A stretch of DNA of 64,000 bases from Ruminococcus sp. (GCF_019423705.1 NZ_JAHZAX010000009.1:73944-137943), one strand, 5' to 3'; counted from the first letter of the stretch, positions 15,978 to 25,916 are shown. Program-made: numbers and translations. Notes: generated by a model not told the origin, from the letters alone.

Positions 15978-17225
15978 TCAGTCACCAAGAGTGCTGAGGT
16001 CAACGGGAGCGAACTCCTCAAAGTCCTCCTCGGGATTTACAACGGCAGGCTTATCAGCTGCTGCCTTGCGGATCTTCTTTGCAGGCTTATCATCCTCTGC
16101 TTCTGCGCTCTGAGCGGCCGCGCCTGCGTTTGCCTTGGCTTCAAGCTTTGAAGTCTTTTTATCCTTCTCCTGTGCCGCAAGAGCCAGCGCTGCTTGATTT
16201 TCCTTGATCTTTGCTTCGATCTCCGCCATAATGTCGGGATTTGCCAACAGGAATTCCTTAGCGTTATCTCTGCCCTGTCCGAGCTTCATATCGTTATAGC
16301 TGAACCAAGCGCCGCCCTTCTTGACAACGTTGAGATCGACTGCCATATCGAGGACTTCACCCACACGGGAGATACCCTTGCCGTACATAATATCGAACTC
16401 GCACTCCTTGAACGGCGGTGCGACCTTGTTCTTTACGACCTTACACTTTGTTCTGTTACCGATAACTTCTGAGCCGTTCTTGATCTGCTCGCCTCTTCTT
16501 ACTTCTATTCTTACGGAAGCGTAGAACTTGAGTGCACGGCCGCCTGGGGTTGTCTCAGGGTTGCCGTACATAACGCCGATCTTTTCACGCACCTGATTGA
16601 TGAAGATAGCTGTTGTATTTGACTTTGCGATAACTGAAGTGAGCTTTCTCATTGCCTGCGACATAAGTCTTGCAAGCTGACCAACGTGAGTATCGCCCAT
16701 TTCGCCGTCGATCTCTGACTTTGTTACCATTGCGGCAACGGAGTCGATAACGATACAGTCGATTGCGCCCGAACGTGCCAGCGCTTCTGCGATCTCGAGT
16801 GCCTGCTCGCCGCTGTCCGGCTGAGAGACCAGCATATTGTCGATATCAACGCCAAGCTTGCCTGCATAGATCGGGTCGAGGGCGTGCTCAACGTCGATGA
16901 ACGCAACTTCGCCGCCAAGCTTTTGGGTCTCGGCGATAACGTGGAGGGCAACTGTTGTTTTACCCGATGACTCAGGGCCGTATATCTCGATGATACGTCC
17001 TCTCGGCACGCCGCCAATTCCCAGCGCCATATCCAGCGTCATTGAACCTGTTGGGATAGCTTCGATATCCATTGCCTTTGCTTCGCCCAGCTTCATAATT
17101 GCGCCCTTGCCAAACTGCTTTTCGATATATGCGATGGCGGTATCGAGGGCTTTTTTCTTTTCCTCTGCGTCTGTTATTTTTGTGACAGCCTTAACGGCTT
17201 CCTTTTTCTTCTTGTCGATAGCCAT
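15978..17225 (-). CDS. recA: Recombinase RecA
   Basis: DNA-dependent ATPase for strand exchange and the SOS signal. Walker A is GPESSGKT at 83-90. RecA landmarks VAFIDVEHALDP, the L1/L2 loops and KAVVKN-type basic segments are all present. At 415 aa it is about 60 residues longer than E. coli RecA. The extra length is an Ala/Lys/Asp-rich C-terminal tail after residue 340 (EDDKPAKKIRKAAADKP...) ending acidic. Immediately upstream are several TGTACAGA/GTAC motifs (near 17300-17340) that might be operator sites. GAGG precedes the ATG. Confidence 0.97.
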   Translation of the reverse strand: MAIDKKKKEAVKAVTKITDAEEKKKALDTAIAYIEKQFGKGAIMKLGEAKAMDIEAIPTGSMTLDMALGIGGVPRGRIIEIYGPESSGKTTVALHVIAETQKLGGEVAFIDVEHALDPIYAGKLGVDIDNMLVSQPDSGEQALEIAEALARSGAIDCIVIDSVAAMVTKSEIDGEMGDTHVGQLARLMSQAMRKLTSVIAKSNTTAIFINQVREKIGVMYGNPETTPGGRALKFYASVRIEVRRGEQIKNGSEVIGNRTKCKVVKNKVAPPFKECEFDIMYGKGISRVGEVLDMAVDLNVVKKGGAWFSYNDMKLGQGRDNAKEFLLANPDIMAEIEAKIKENQAALALAAQEKDKKTSKLEAKANAGAAAQSAEAEDDKPAKKIRKAAADKPAVVNPEEDFEEFAPVDLSTLGD

Positions 17226-17339
17226 TTATTTGACCTCCTCAAATATGGTGGATCTTCTTCTGTATTTATATCATAACACACTAACTGTCCATTTGTCTGT
17301 ACAGAAAGGATATTTTTCGCATTTGTACAGATTTTTGTA

Positions 17340-18176
17340 CTATTCTTCAAAAATGCCCGAAACGCAGCGGACAACTCCGCACAAGTCCTTGCGGCACCTT
17401 ACGTTTTTGAAGCCGTGCTGTATCATAAGGCGCATAACCTCGTCCTCTTGACCTATGCCGATCTCAAAGAGCATTACGCCGCCGTTTTTGAGCTTTTTCT
17501 TCCATTTGCGGACAATATCACGATAAAAGTCAAGTCCGTCCTCGCCGCCGAAAAGCGCTTCCTTTGGTTCAAATGTCACCTCACGCTGGAGGTTTTCCAT
17601 ATCCTCCGCTGTGAGATAGGGCGGATTGCATATGATAAGATCGGCCATTGGTGCGGCGTTTATAACGCTTTCGTCCTTGACGTCCCCAAGCAGCAGCTCC
17701 GCTTTTGAGGCGTTTGACCGAACATTCGTCTTTAGATACTCTACCGCCTGCGGTGAACGCTCAATGCAGAGCACTTTCTTGCAGGAGAGATTTTTATCCA
17801 AAGTAACACCTATACAGCCCGAACCCGAACAGAGGTCGATAACTGTGATATCGGATTTATCCTTGAACATTTTAAGGGCGATATCAACGGCGGTCTCGGT
17901 ATCCTGTCTCGGGATAAGGACGCCCTCGCCAACTTTGAATTTCAGTCCGTAAAATTCCCACTCTCCCAACAGATATTGCAAGGGATAGCCTTCGCAGCGG
18001 CGTGAAATTATTGCTTTTATCTTTTCCGCCTGCTCCGCCGTAATATTGTCGGCATTGCCTGTGATATCCTCAAAGACCCAGTTTGCTTCGCAAGCGCTGT
18101 TCTCTTCAAGTCCGTTTTTATCAAGAAGCTCCACACATTCTTTTAGGAGCTCGGCTCTTTTAAATTCTTTTACCAT
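17340..18176 (-). CDS. prmC: Release-factor glutamine methyltransferase PrmC
   Basis: Methylates the GGQ glutamine of release factors RF1 and RF2. The N-terminal helical domain leads to an SAM-binding Rossmann domain with VIDLCSGSGCIGVTL and the catalytic NPPY in DLIICNPPYLTAEDM. 278 aa is normal. The start overlaps the end of the DUF1385 gene by 7 bases, a pairing conserved in Clostridia. Confidence 0.95.
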   Translation of the reverse strand: MVKEFKRAELLKECVELLDKNGLEENSACEANWVFEDITGNADNITAEQAEKIKAIISRRCEGYPLQYLLGEWEFYGLKFKVGEGVLIPRQDTETAVDIALKMFKDKSDITVIDLCSGSGCIGVTLDKNLSCKKVLCIERSPQAVEYLKTNVRSNASKAELLLGDVKDESVINAAPMADLIICNPPYLTAEDMENLQREVTFEPKEALFGGEDGLDFYRDIVRKWKKKLKNGGVMLFEIGIGQEDEVMRLMIQHGFKNVRCRKDLCGVVRCVSGIFEE

Positions 18177-19135
18177 TTGTCTTCTTCCTTATTTTCGGGG
18201 ATACAAGCCTTCAATGCGGCGATAGCGCACTCGATCTGGCTTGCGTCGGGCTCGCTGGTGGTTATTCGCTGTATCCAAAGGCCGGGGGCGGAGATTATTC
18301 TCGTGAAGATATTGTCATATCTGCCCGCAAGTCTTATAAGCTCATAGGCGATACCCGTTACAACCGGCAGGAGCGCAACTTTTATCAGCACTCTGAGCAT
18401 AATATTTGCCCAAGAAACTCTGAATATGGTGTTGACAAAAATGCTTATGAACAGCACAAGGAAAATGAAGCTTGTGCCGCAGCGTGGGTGAAAACGTGTG
18501 AACTTCTTGACGTTTTCCACCGTCAGCTCCTCCTCGTGCTCATAGCAGGCGATAGTTTTATGCTCTGCACCGTGATATTCATACGTACGTCTGATATCTT
18601 TCATTAGTGCGGTCAGAGCGGTATAGCCGATGAAAACAGCTATTTTGAGCAGTCCCTCGATAACGTTCTTGCCAAAAGAGGAAAGGCTTATGATATGCTT
18701 ATCAATGAATTTTGATATCAGCGACGGGATATACATAAAAAGCAGCAGTGCCAGCACAACGCCCAGCACCATTGATATGCCCGAGATTATGGGCGTAAGC
18801 TTATCGCCAAGCTTTTCGTCCAGCCATTTCTCAAAGGCGGTCATTTCTTCCTCGTCGTCCTCAGTCATCTGCTTGTTCGCCGATCTTGTCAGGCATTTAT
18901 AGCCGTCGATCAGCGAGGTGAGGAAGCTGAAAATTCCTCTCACGAATGGCGTTTTGCGATACCAAGGGGGATTTTTGCCGCCCTTTATCTCCCACTCTTC
19001 AAGGTCGATAGTTCCGTCGGGCAGGCGGCAAGCCATTGCGGCTTTGTCGATACCCCTCATCATAACGCCCTCGATAACAGCCTGTCCGCCGATCTTGGTC
19101 TTGAATTTTTCCTTTGGTTGTGATTTACCGCTCAT
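18170..19135 (-). CDS. DUF1385 membrane protein
   Basis: Integral membrane protein of unknown function, family DUF1385 (PF07136). It has the conserved N-terminal KIGGQAVIEGVMMRG, central membrane helices (about residues 108-160 and 215-260) and the conserved YHGAEHKTIACYEHEEELT followed by RFHPRCGTSF. The histidine/cysteine-rich conserved blocks could bind a metal. It precedes and overlaps prmC. Confidence 0.92.
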   Translation of the reverse strand: MSGKSQPKEKFKTKIGGQAVIEGVMMRGIDKAAMACRLPDGTIDLEEWEIKGGKNPPWYRKTPFVRGIFSFLTSLIDGYKCLTRSANKQMTEDDEEEMTAFEKWLDEKLGDKLTPIISGISMVLGVVLALLLFMYIPSLISKFIDKHIISLSSFGKNVIEGLLKIAVFIGYTALTALMKDIRRTYEYHGAEHKTIACYEHEEELTVENVKKFTRFHPRCGTSFIFLVLFISIFVNTIFRVSWANIMLRVLIKVALLPVVTGIAYELIRLAGRYDNIFTRIISAPGLWIQRITTSEPDASQIECAIAALKACIPENKEEDKW

Positions 19136-19165
19136 TTTACTTTCCTTTCCAGGGACAGCGCCGTT

Positions 19166-20680
19166 TTACTTGGGCGCATTTTCATTGTCAATAGGTTCGA
19201 TAGGCTCTGAAGATATCAGTTCCACATCGACTGTTGCCTGATTATCTGGCTTTTCTTTCTGCTCGATACAAGGCAAGGTTATCATTACTGTTGTGCCGAC
19301 GCCCTGCTCGCTGTTTATTTCAAGTGAGCCGCCGTGGCGCTGGATAATTTCATCTGCCACCGCAAGACCGATACCCGAACCACGTCTTGTATGGTTGGCC
19401 TTGAAGAACTTTGTTTTGACCTTCGGCAGGTCTTCTTTGGATATTCCCATACCTGTATCTGAGATAGAGATACAAATTTCGTTATCCTCTTCATAGGCTT
19501 CAACGGATACTGTATCGCCCTTGTTTGAATACTTTATAGCGTTATCGACGATATTTATGAACACCTGTCTGAGCCTGTTCTTATCGCCGTAAACGAACGG
19601 CAGCATTTTTGGCTCGTAATAATTCAGCGTTATGCCGAGGGCTTTCGCACGCTCTTGATAGATGAGCACGGTCTCGCCAAGTTCCGCAAGGATATCTATG
19701 GTATCCATAATAAGGGTGAGCCTGTTATCCTGTATTCTCGAGAAGTCAAGAAGCTCTTCGACCATTTGTGAAAGCCTTTCCGTCTCGCTGGTGATAACAC
19801 GCATACCTTTCTTAAAGGTCTCCTTATCGTCGTACATACTTGTGACGGTCTCAGTCCAGCCCTTTATTGCGGTGAGCGGCGTTCTAAGCTCGTGGGATAC
19901 TGAGGAGATGAACTCATTTTTCATCTGCTCGGTATTGGAAAGCTCCTGCGCCATATAGTTGATAGAGTCGCAAAGCTCGCCAAGCTCGTCGTTGCGCTTT
20001 TTCTCAAGACGTTCGCTGAAATCCCCTGTTGCGAATTTTCTCGCAATGCTGTTTATGCTTCTTATCGGCATTACGATAGACTTGATAAAGAACATTCCCG
20101 AGAAAAACAGCAGCAGCACTATTGCCAGCACTATTATAGTTATCAATATGGATATCATCAAGATCTGATGATCTATATTCTTCATTGAGGACAACATTCT
20201 CAGCGCTTCATACTCGCTTCCCCTCGGTGATATAACGGAGGTTACCGCCATTACCTTTTCCCCTGTGGAAAGGTCGTATATCTGCACGCCGACGCCTGTA
20301 TCGGACTTTTTGGCTTCCTCATAATCGCTCATACTGTCGTCCACCGATGGTGAAAAGCCCGATGAGGTAACGTCAACCTCGCCGTCGGTCTTTATTGCCA
20401 TAAGCTCGATCTTGTCCTTTTCGTCATAGCCCTCGACTATTGAGCGTATTTCCGTATTATAATTTGTCTGATCGTCCCCCGAGGCGTTCATTACCGCCGT
20501 GGTGACTATCTTCATTTTTGACGTTAGATACTGTCTTGCAGAGCTGTAATAATAATTTCTCACAACAAAGATAAGAAGTATCTCAAGCACGACAAGTATC
20601 GCCGTCACGACGCCGATATTATTTCTCAGCCAATGCTGCGTAATACTGTGCTTGCTGCTTTTTCTGTTTTCTGCACTCAA
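19166..20680 (-). CDS. Sensor histidine kinase
   Basis: Membrane kinase partner of the response regulator 47 bases upstream. Layout: TM1 about 20-40, extracytoplasmic sensor region 41-170, TM2 172-199, HAMP about 196-250, HisKA with phospho-acceptor His263 (SSVSHELRTPLTAIKGW), and an HATPase domain with N box NIVDNAIKYS, G1 SDTGMGIS and G2 GSGIGLAV. General type PhoR/WalK/ResE. The signal is unknown. Confidence 0.93.
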   Translation of the reverse strand: MSAENRKSSKHSITQHWLRNNIGVVTAILVVLEILLIFVVRNYYYSSARQYLTSKMKIVTTAVMNASGDDQTNYNTEIRSIVEGYDEKDKIELMAIKTDGEVDVTSSGFSPSVDDSMSDYEEAKKSDTGVGVQIYDLSTGEKVMAVTSVISPRGSEYEALRMLSSMKNIDHQILMISILITIIVLAIVLLLFFSGMFFIKSIVMPIRSINSIARKFATGDFSERLEKKRNDELGELCDSINYMAQELSNTEQMKNEFISSVSHELRTPLTAIKGWTETVTSMYDDKETFKKGMRVITSETERLSQMVEELLDFSRIQDNRLTLIMDTIDILAELGETVLIYQERAKALGITLNYYEPKMLPFVYGDKNRLRQVFINIVDNAIKYSNKGDTVSVEAYEEDNEICISISDTGMGISKEDLPKVKTKFFKANHTRRGSGIGLAVADEIIQRHGGSLEINSEQGVGTTVMITLPCIEQKEKPDNQATVDVELISSEPIEPIDNENAPK

Positions 20681-20727
20681 CTGCTAAAAACTCCGTTCGT
20701 TATGACTTTACGCTTCTCGATTTGCGC

Positions 20728-21432
20728 TCAGTTCGAGCCGCCTGCCCATTTATAGCCGAAGCCCCAAATGGTAAGGATATACTTCGGGTTGGAAGGTTCG
20801 TCCTCTATCTTCATTCTTATTCTTCTGATATTTACGTCAACGATCTTATCATCGCCGTAATAGCTTTCGCCCCAAATATGATTAAGTATGCTGGAACGAT
20901 CGAGGGCGGTGTTCTGATTTTTGAAGAAATACTCCATTATCTGATACTCCACCTGAGTGAGGTCGATCTGCTCGCCGTTTTTGAAAACAGTTCTGCTCTT
21001 GAGATTGAGGGTGAACGGACCTGAGATTATCCGCGAAGCTTCTTCGGGCTTTGTACCGGAACGATTGACACGTCTGCAAACGGCGTCAACTCTTGCGATA
21101 AGCTCGGATATCGAGAACGGCTTTGTGATATAATCGTCTGCGCCGCTCATAAGGCAGGATATCTTATCCATTTCCTGTGACTTTGCGGAAAGCATAATTA
21201 TACCGATAGAGCTGTTTCTCTCTCTTATCTTCTTGCATACCTGCATTCCGTCGATGCCGGGCATCATAATATCCAGCAGGGCAACGTCAAAGCCGCCGTC
21301 CTTTTCGTCATATGCTTTTAGAGCGTCCTCGCCGCAGTTTACGTCAACTACTTCATAGCCGCTTCTCACAAGGTTGATAACGACAAATTCTCTGATGGAA
21401 TCTTCGTCTTCGCACACTAATACTCTTTTCAT
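20728..21432 (-). CDS. OmpR-family response regulator
   Basis: A 234-aa DNA-binding response regulator. The receiver domain (1-118) has acidic pocket E9/D10, phospho-acceptor Asp54 (ALLDIMMPGIDG), a conserved Thr/Ser-containing MLSAKSQ and lysine in YITKPFSISEL. The winged-helix domain (133-231) has the typical VDVNIRRIRMKIE recognition region. Its gene precedes the histidine kinase, and the pair is followed by DUF1385-prmC. Confidence 0.95.
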   Translation of the reverse strand: MKRVLVCEDEDSIREFVVINLVRSGYEVVDVNCGEDALKAYDEKDGGFDVALLDIMMPGIDGMQVCKKIRERNSSIGIIMLSAKSQEMDKISCLMSGADDYITKPFSISELIARVDAVCRRVNRSGTKPEEASRIISGPFTLNLKSRTVFKNGEQIDLTQVEYQIMEYFFKNQNTALDRSSILNHIWGESYYGDDKIVDVNIRRIRMKIEDEPSNPKYILTIWGFGYKWAGGSN

Positions 21433-21500
21433 CTGATCTACTCCTCTCCTGTAATAAAGGCACTAAACGCAAATCACGCCGCCTTGAAAATAATCAGTTG

Positions 21501-22835
21501 TCAGTTTATGATATAGAAATTGTTTTGTATCTCATCAATTGTGGGGATAAGTTTTTCTCGCCTGTCGGAATTGAGCTTCACAAAAAAGTCAAGCTGACCT
21601 TTGCTGTCGATAAGCTCATAACCATCTGACAGATATTGGTCTGAATCATTTTTTGAAGAAACTGCTATCCGCATAAGCTCTTCAATGCTGGTGTTTATAT
21701 CCCCTGTATATTTATAGAACACAAGCTCGCCTGTGTCGGCGTCCTTTTTGACTGTGACGGAATCGTTCCAGCGGTTAGGAAATGTAAGGAAATATCCGTC
21801 CGAAATGGAATAAAAGCCCGTATATTTGGCTTCAAGGCTGTAAAAGTCCTTATAGACGTTCCAAGTTGTCATATAGAGCATATCGTCCGCCACGGCATTT
21901 TCATAGCCTATCATCGGGGCTGTGGAGGGTATCTCAACAACGCCGTCGCTGTCAACATCCTCGCTGTAATATCCGGCAGGTCGGGTACAAAGTGGCAGGA
22001 GCTTTTCGCTTCTCAGCTGCATAGGGTCTTGCAGGCTGGAATATCTGTAATATATTATCTCAGTCTGAAGCTCACCGCTGCTTGTAAGGCCGTCAATGAA
22101 TATAGCCTTTCGTCCGCCGTCGATAACGCCTGTTCTTGTTGAGACATAAGAAGTCACGTTATCGCACATATCAATGCCCTCGTCACGGGTTATCTCGCCG
22201 TTTTGCATTCTGAGCATTGAAGCCTTTGCGCTGACTGCGCCTGTATCGCTCTTTGTGCTGCGCTGGACTGTTATAAGCTCGTTATAGCCGTCGTTATTTA
22301 TATCAAGCGGTTGGAGTATCGAATATGTATCAAGTCCGACACGCTTGAAATCGCCGTCTGAATAGCTGTATATCTCGAGGGTCTTGTCATCGTTTGCAAG
22401 ATTTTGATATCCCACCAGCACGTCTATCTGATTGCCGTTGCCCATTGGCGAGATTATTACCTGGTCGATATCCGTGCCTGCGCCTGCAAGCTCCTTGACG
22501 GAATGCCATTTGCCCTCGTCATTTTTATCGAGGATATTCACCCTAAGTCCGTCCTCTTCCGAGCCGTTTGAGGTATACTCATAGAAAACTATAGCCTCGT
22601 CAGTTGATTCGTCGTCGATATTTGCGATAACATACGCCGAGCGGTTCTCGCCGTTTTTAGGATATTTCAGCGTGATATTGCTTCCAACGCTTTCTATAAG
22701 CGCTTGGTGTATCTCGCTTTGCTCAGAGGTGAGCTTGGGGGCGTTCAAAAGACCGTCCACCGTAAAATTCAGCGCCGTACAGCCCGTCATAGCCAAACAG
22801 GAAAGGCAGGCGGCAGCTTTCATAATAGTCTTCAA
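21501..22835 (-). CDS. Hypothetical lipoprotein with beta-propeller-like repeats
   Basis: A predicted lipoprotein of about 444 aa. The ORF opens at 22859, but GGAGGG (22846-22841) lies just before a TTG at 22835. That start gives a proper signal peptide, MKTIMKAAACLSCLAMTGC with lipobox Cys19, so TTG is the likely start. The body has repeating blocks with Asp-rich turns (ANIDDESTDEAIVFYEY, DINNDGYNELITVQ, EDVDSDGVVEIP) that resemble VCBS/FG-GAP-like calcium-binding propeller repeats. It lies 68 bases upstream of the two-component genes, so it may be the sensor's accessory protein. That is inference. Confidence 0.75.
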   Translation of the reverse strand: MKTIMKAAACLSCLAMTGCTALNFTVDGLLNAPKLTSEQSEIHQALIESVGSNITLKYPKNGENRSAYVIANIDDESTDEAIVFYEYTSNGSEEDGLRVNILDKNDEGKWHSVKELAGAGTDIDQVIISPMGNGNQIDVLVGYQNLANDDKTLEIYSYSDGDFKRVGLDTYSILQPLDINNDGYNELITVQRSTKSDTGAVSAKASMLRMQNGEITRDEGIDMCDNVTSYVSTRTGVIDGGRKAIFIDGLTSSGELQTEIIYYRYSSLQDPMQLRSEKLLPLCTRPAGYYSEDVDSDGVVEIPSTAPMIGYENAVADDMLYMTTWNVYKDFYSLEAKYTGFYSISDGYFLTFPNRWNDSVTVKKDADTGELVFYKYTGDINTSIEELMRIAVSSKNDSDQYLSDGYELIDSKGQLDFFVKLNSDRREKLIPTIDEIQNNFYIIN

Positions 22836-22953
22836 AATATCCCTCCACATCGCAAACAATAAAAAATAGAACCGGACATATTTGCATATACCCGATTCTA
22901 TTATAACATACTAGAAAATATATTTCAAGTCTTTTTGCGCCCACAAGAACATA

Positions 22954-24300
22954 TTATCTCTCATCGAGAGGGATATATTTCTTTTCGCCGGAGATAGCCT
23001 TATAAGCAGGTCTGATGATACGCTTGCCTGTTACCAGCTCCTCAAATCTGTGTGCGCACCAACCAGCCATTCTTGACACGGCAAACATTGGTGTGAAGAG
23101 ATCCTCAGGGATACCAAGCATTCTGTAAACAAAGCCCGAATACATATCGACGTTTGCGCACATTGCCTTATCGCTGCCCTTGATCTTCTTGAACAGCTCA
23201 GGCGTGAGCCTTTCGACAGTTGCAAGAAGCTTGAACTCCTTCTCGAACTCTGTGTTCTCTGCCATTTTGCCTGCATTTTCCTTGAGTATAACGGCTCTCG
23301 GGTCAGACAGGGTGTAAACGGCGTGACCCATACCATAGATAAGTCCTGTATGGTCGAATGCTTCCTTATTAAGAATCTTTGTAAGGAAGTCGGCAACTTC
23401 GCCTTCGTCCTCCCAGTTCTTTACGTTGTCCTTGATACACTGCTGCATTGCTGCCACCTTGAGGTTTGCACCGCCGTGACGTGGGCCTTTAAGTGAACCG
23501 ATAGCTGCGGAATATGCAGAATATGGGTCTGTGCCCGATGATGTAAGAACTCGACAGGAGAATGTTGAGTTATTACCGCCGCCGTGCTCAGAGTGGAGCA
23601 TAAGCATAAGGTCGAGTATCTTCGCCTCTTCGTCAGTAAACTGTCTGTCGGGACGGAGTGCGGAAAGTATCATCTCGGCTGTGGAATGTGTCGGGATAAG
23701 CGGGTGCATAAACAGGCTGAGGCCGTCATAGCAGCGTTTTTTTACCTGATATGCCGACACCATTATATTCGGCAGCTTTGAGATTATGGAGATAGCCGTT
23801 GCCATTTCATACTCAGGTGAACGGTTCTCCGGATTATCGTCATAGGAATAAAGAGCCAGCAAAGCTCTTGCCATTTTATTCATAATACTCTTTGACGGAG
23901 CTTTAAGTATCATATCCTCAAAGAAGTTATTTGGCAGAGGTCTGTTCTCAGCCATTATCTCTCTGAAAGCTGTAAGCTCTTCCTTGTTTGGCAGGTCGCC
24001 CATAAGAAGGAGATAGACTATCTCCTCATAACCGAAACGGTTTTCTTTCTGTGCATTGCTGACAAGGTCGTTGATATTATAGCCACGAAAAATCAGTTGG
24101 CCCTGTATAGGCGACTTTTCTCCTTCGTTTACCACATAGCCATGTACGTTACAAATATTAGTAAGTCCAGCCATAACGCCTGTGCCGTCAGAATTTCTCA
24201 GACCTCTTTTGACAACATATCTGTCATAGAGCTTAGGGTCGATGGTGTTGTTGGCGATGAACTGCTCACACAGGAGCGATCTTGCTGTATTGTTTATCAT
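22954..24300 (-). CDS. gltA: Citrate synthase
   Basis: Condenses acetyl-CoA with oxaloacetate; in this anaerobe it probably feeds glutamate synthesis. 448 aa. Conserved blocks: FRGYNINDLV, LMLMLHSEHGGGNNSTFSCR with the active-site histidine region, SLKGPRHGGANLKVAAMQ, YGMGHAVYTLSDPRA, and a C-terminal MFAVSRMAGWCAHRFEEL. The N-terminal extension with AGLTNICNVHGYVV is typical of the longer clostridial/Bacteroides-type enzymes. Single gene with its own strong promoter. Confidence 0.95.
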   Translation of the reverse strand: MINNTARSLLCEQFIANNTIDPKLYDRYVVKRGLRNSDGTGVMAGLTNICNVHGYVVNEGEKSPIQGQLIFRGYNINDLVSNAQKENRFGYEEIVYLLLMGDLPNKEELTAFREIMAENRPLPNNFFEDMILKAPSKSIMNKMARALLALYSYDDNPENRSPEYEMATAISIISKLPNIMVSAYQVKKRCYDGLSLFMHPLIPTHSTAEMILSALRPDRQFTDEEAKILDLMLMLHSEHGGGNNSTFSCRVLTSSGTDPYSAYSAAIGSLKGPRHGGANLKVAAMQQCIKDNVKNWEDEGEVADFLTKILNKEAFDHTGLIYGMGHAVYTLSDPRAVILKENAGKMAENTEFEKEFKLLATVERLTPELFKKIKGSDKAMCANVDMYSGFVYRMLGIPEDLFTPMFAVSRMAGWCAHRFEELVTGKRIIRPAYKAISGEKKYIPLDER

Positions 24301-24368
24301 AGAAAAAAATCATCTCACTTTCCGTTTTATCAACGTATATTATGAATATAAATTAAAATATAAAATAT

Positions 24369-24397
24369 ATTATACACCTTTTTTATATTCTTGTCAA
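24369..24397 (-). promoter_or_regulatory. Promoter of gltA
   Basis: Minus strand TTGACA (24397-24392), 17 bp, TATAAT (24374-24369). Confidence 0.85.
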
Positions 24398-24554
24398 GTA
24401 TTCGCAGAGGTCGTCGAAAAATAAATTTATTTCAAAGTCCTTTGATACGCACTTTAAAAAATTTCTGTACAAAAATATTCCCAAAAGTAATATTTTGCTC
24501 AGCCTGTGAATATAAATATAATACTGTATAGTCAAAATGAGAAAGGACAGAAAA

Positions 24555-25529
24555 ATGAAAGACATAATGCAGATAACGGCGGCATTTGCGGTGCTTCTGA
24601 CCATAATACCGATGATAGTGTTCCTGCGTGCGGAAGCTCCAGAAGCGAAAGCTGCCTCCGCTGACAGCGCCAAGGTCGTTTCGGTCTATTTCACCGAAAG
24701 CGGCGAGGTCAAGGACTACACTCTTGAGGAATATCTCACAGGGGCTGTGCTGGCGCAAATGCCTGCGGACTTTGAGGACGAGGCTATCAAGGCGCAGGCG
24801 GTGCTTGCTCACACATACATTGAGCGCAGGAAGCTTACGGAAGCCCAGTCCCCCACCGCTGAGCTAAAAGGTGCAGACATAAGCGACGACACGACGCTTT
24901 ACCAAAGCTTTTTCACCGAGGAGGCGGCAAAGGCTTACTATGGCGATGATTACGAGGCGGCGCACAAAAAGGTGGCAAAGCTTGTCGCCGAAGTATCAAG
25001 CGACATCATCACCTATGAGGGCGAGCCAATAATCGCCGCATTTCACGCCGCTTCAAGCGGTCAAACGCAGTCGGCAAAGGTCGCTTGGGGGCAGGATATA
25101 CCTTATCTCCAGTCGGTAAAAAGCGAAAGCGACTTGGAGCTTGAAGGCGCAAAAAGCGTTGTGACATTGACCGCCGCACAATTTCGTGACAAGCTGAAAA
25201 AAGCCTGCCCCGACGTTGCCCTCACCGACTTATCGGACGCTGAGAATTGGCTTGAATGCACCGCCGACAAGACGGGCTATGTGACAAAAATTACCGTCTG
25301 CGGCAAGGTCATTGACCGCAATGTTTTTCTTGAAGCCTTTGATATCGCCTCGCCCTGCTTTGAGTTTGATTTCAAGAACACGAAATTCACTTTTACGGCG
25401 CAGGGCTTTGGACACCTCGTCGGAATGAGCCAATATGGCGCAAACGCTATGGCGAAGTCGGGTTCGGACTACAAGGCGATAATTGGGCATTATTTCACGG
25501 GTGTGGATATCCAAAAAGTTACTGCTTAG
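24555..25529 (+). CDS. spoIID: Stage II sporulation protein D (SpoIID)
   Basis: SpoIID is a lytic transglycosylase of the mother-cell engulfment machine. One N-terminal signal anchor (residues about 5-23) is followed by the SpoIID domain. It contains EYLTGAVLAQMPADFEDEAI with the usual catalytic glutamate region, AQAVLAHTYIERR, AAFHAASSGQTQSA, and the C-terminal GFGHLVGMSQYGANAMA. The frame opens at ATG 24537, but AGAAAGGA at 24540-24547 serves the ATG at 24555. It overlaps the convergent cupin gene by 11 bases. Its presence suggests the lineage has, or had, sporulation ability. Confidence 0.93.
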   Translation: MKDIMQITAAFAVLLTIIPMIVFLRAEAPEAKAASADSAKVVSVYFTESGEVKDYTLEEYLTGAVLAQMPADFEDEAIKAQAVLAHTYIERRKLTEAQSPTAELKGADISDDTTLYQSFFTEEAAKAYYGDDYEAAHKKVAKLVAEVSSDIITYEGEPIIAAFHAASSGQTQSAKVAWGQDIPYLQSVKSESDLELEGAKSVVTLTAAQFRDKLKKACPDVALTDLSDAENWLECTADKTGYVTKITVCGKVIDRNVFLEAFDIASPCFEFDFKNTKFTFTAQGFGHLVGMSQYGANAMAKSGSDYKAIIGHYFTGVDIQKVTA

Positions 25530-25848
25530 GCACAACGGCATAGAAAACGAGGTCGCAGTCGCCGTCATTCACGAAGCTATGGGTATGGTTTTCGGGGCAA
25601 TAGTGGCAATCGCCTGCATTAAGGCGCTCTTCGCCGCCGTCATAGAGCATTTTTCCGCTGCCTTCGAGAACAAAAATTATCTCGCAATTGCCATGATGTG
25701 TGTGCATACCGATAGAAGCGCCGGGGATAAGTCTGCCCTTCATAATCTTGTTGACACCGTCATCGAAAGCCTTTGTTGCGAAGCTTTTTTCGCCGCCCTT
25801 GAAATTCGGCACGATGTTTTCGTTTATTTGGTCAAAACTGATCTTCAT
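25519..25848 (-). CDS. Cupin-domain protein
   Basis: A small single-domain cupin of 109 aa. The two cupin motifs are visible: GASIGMHTHHGNCEIIFVLEG (with the HxHx3-E type metal ligands) and YCPENHTHSFVNDGDCDL. Such proteins bind a metal and a small ligand; the substrate cannot be named. It has its own SD (GGAGGTAATATTATG). Convergent with spoIID, overlapping its last codons. Confidence 0.88.
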   Translation of the reverse strand: MKISFDQINENIVPNFKGGEKSFATKAFDDGVNKIMKGRLIPGASIGMHTHHGNCEIIFVLEGSGKMLYDGGEERLNAGDCHYCPENHTHSFVNDGDCDLVFYAVVPKQ

Positions 25849-25916
25849 AATATTACCTCCAAAAGTTTATGAAATCTAACGATTATATTATACCACTTTG
25901 CTATTGATATTGCAAC

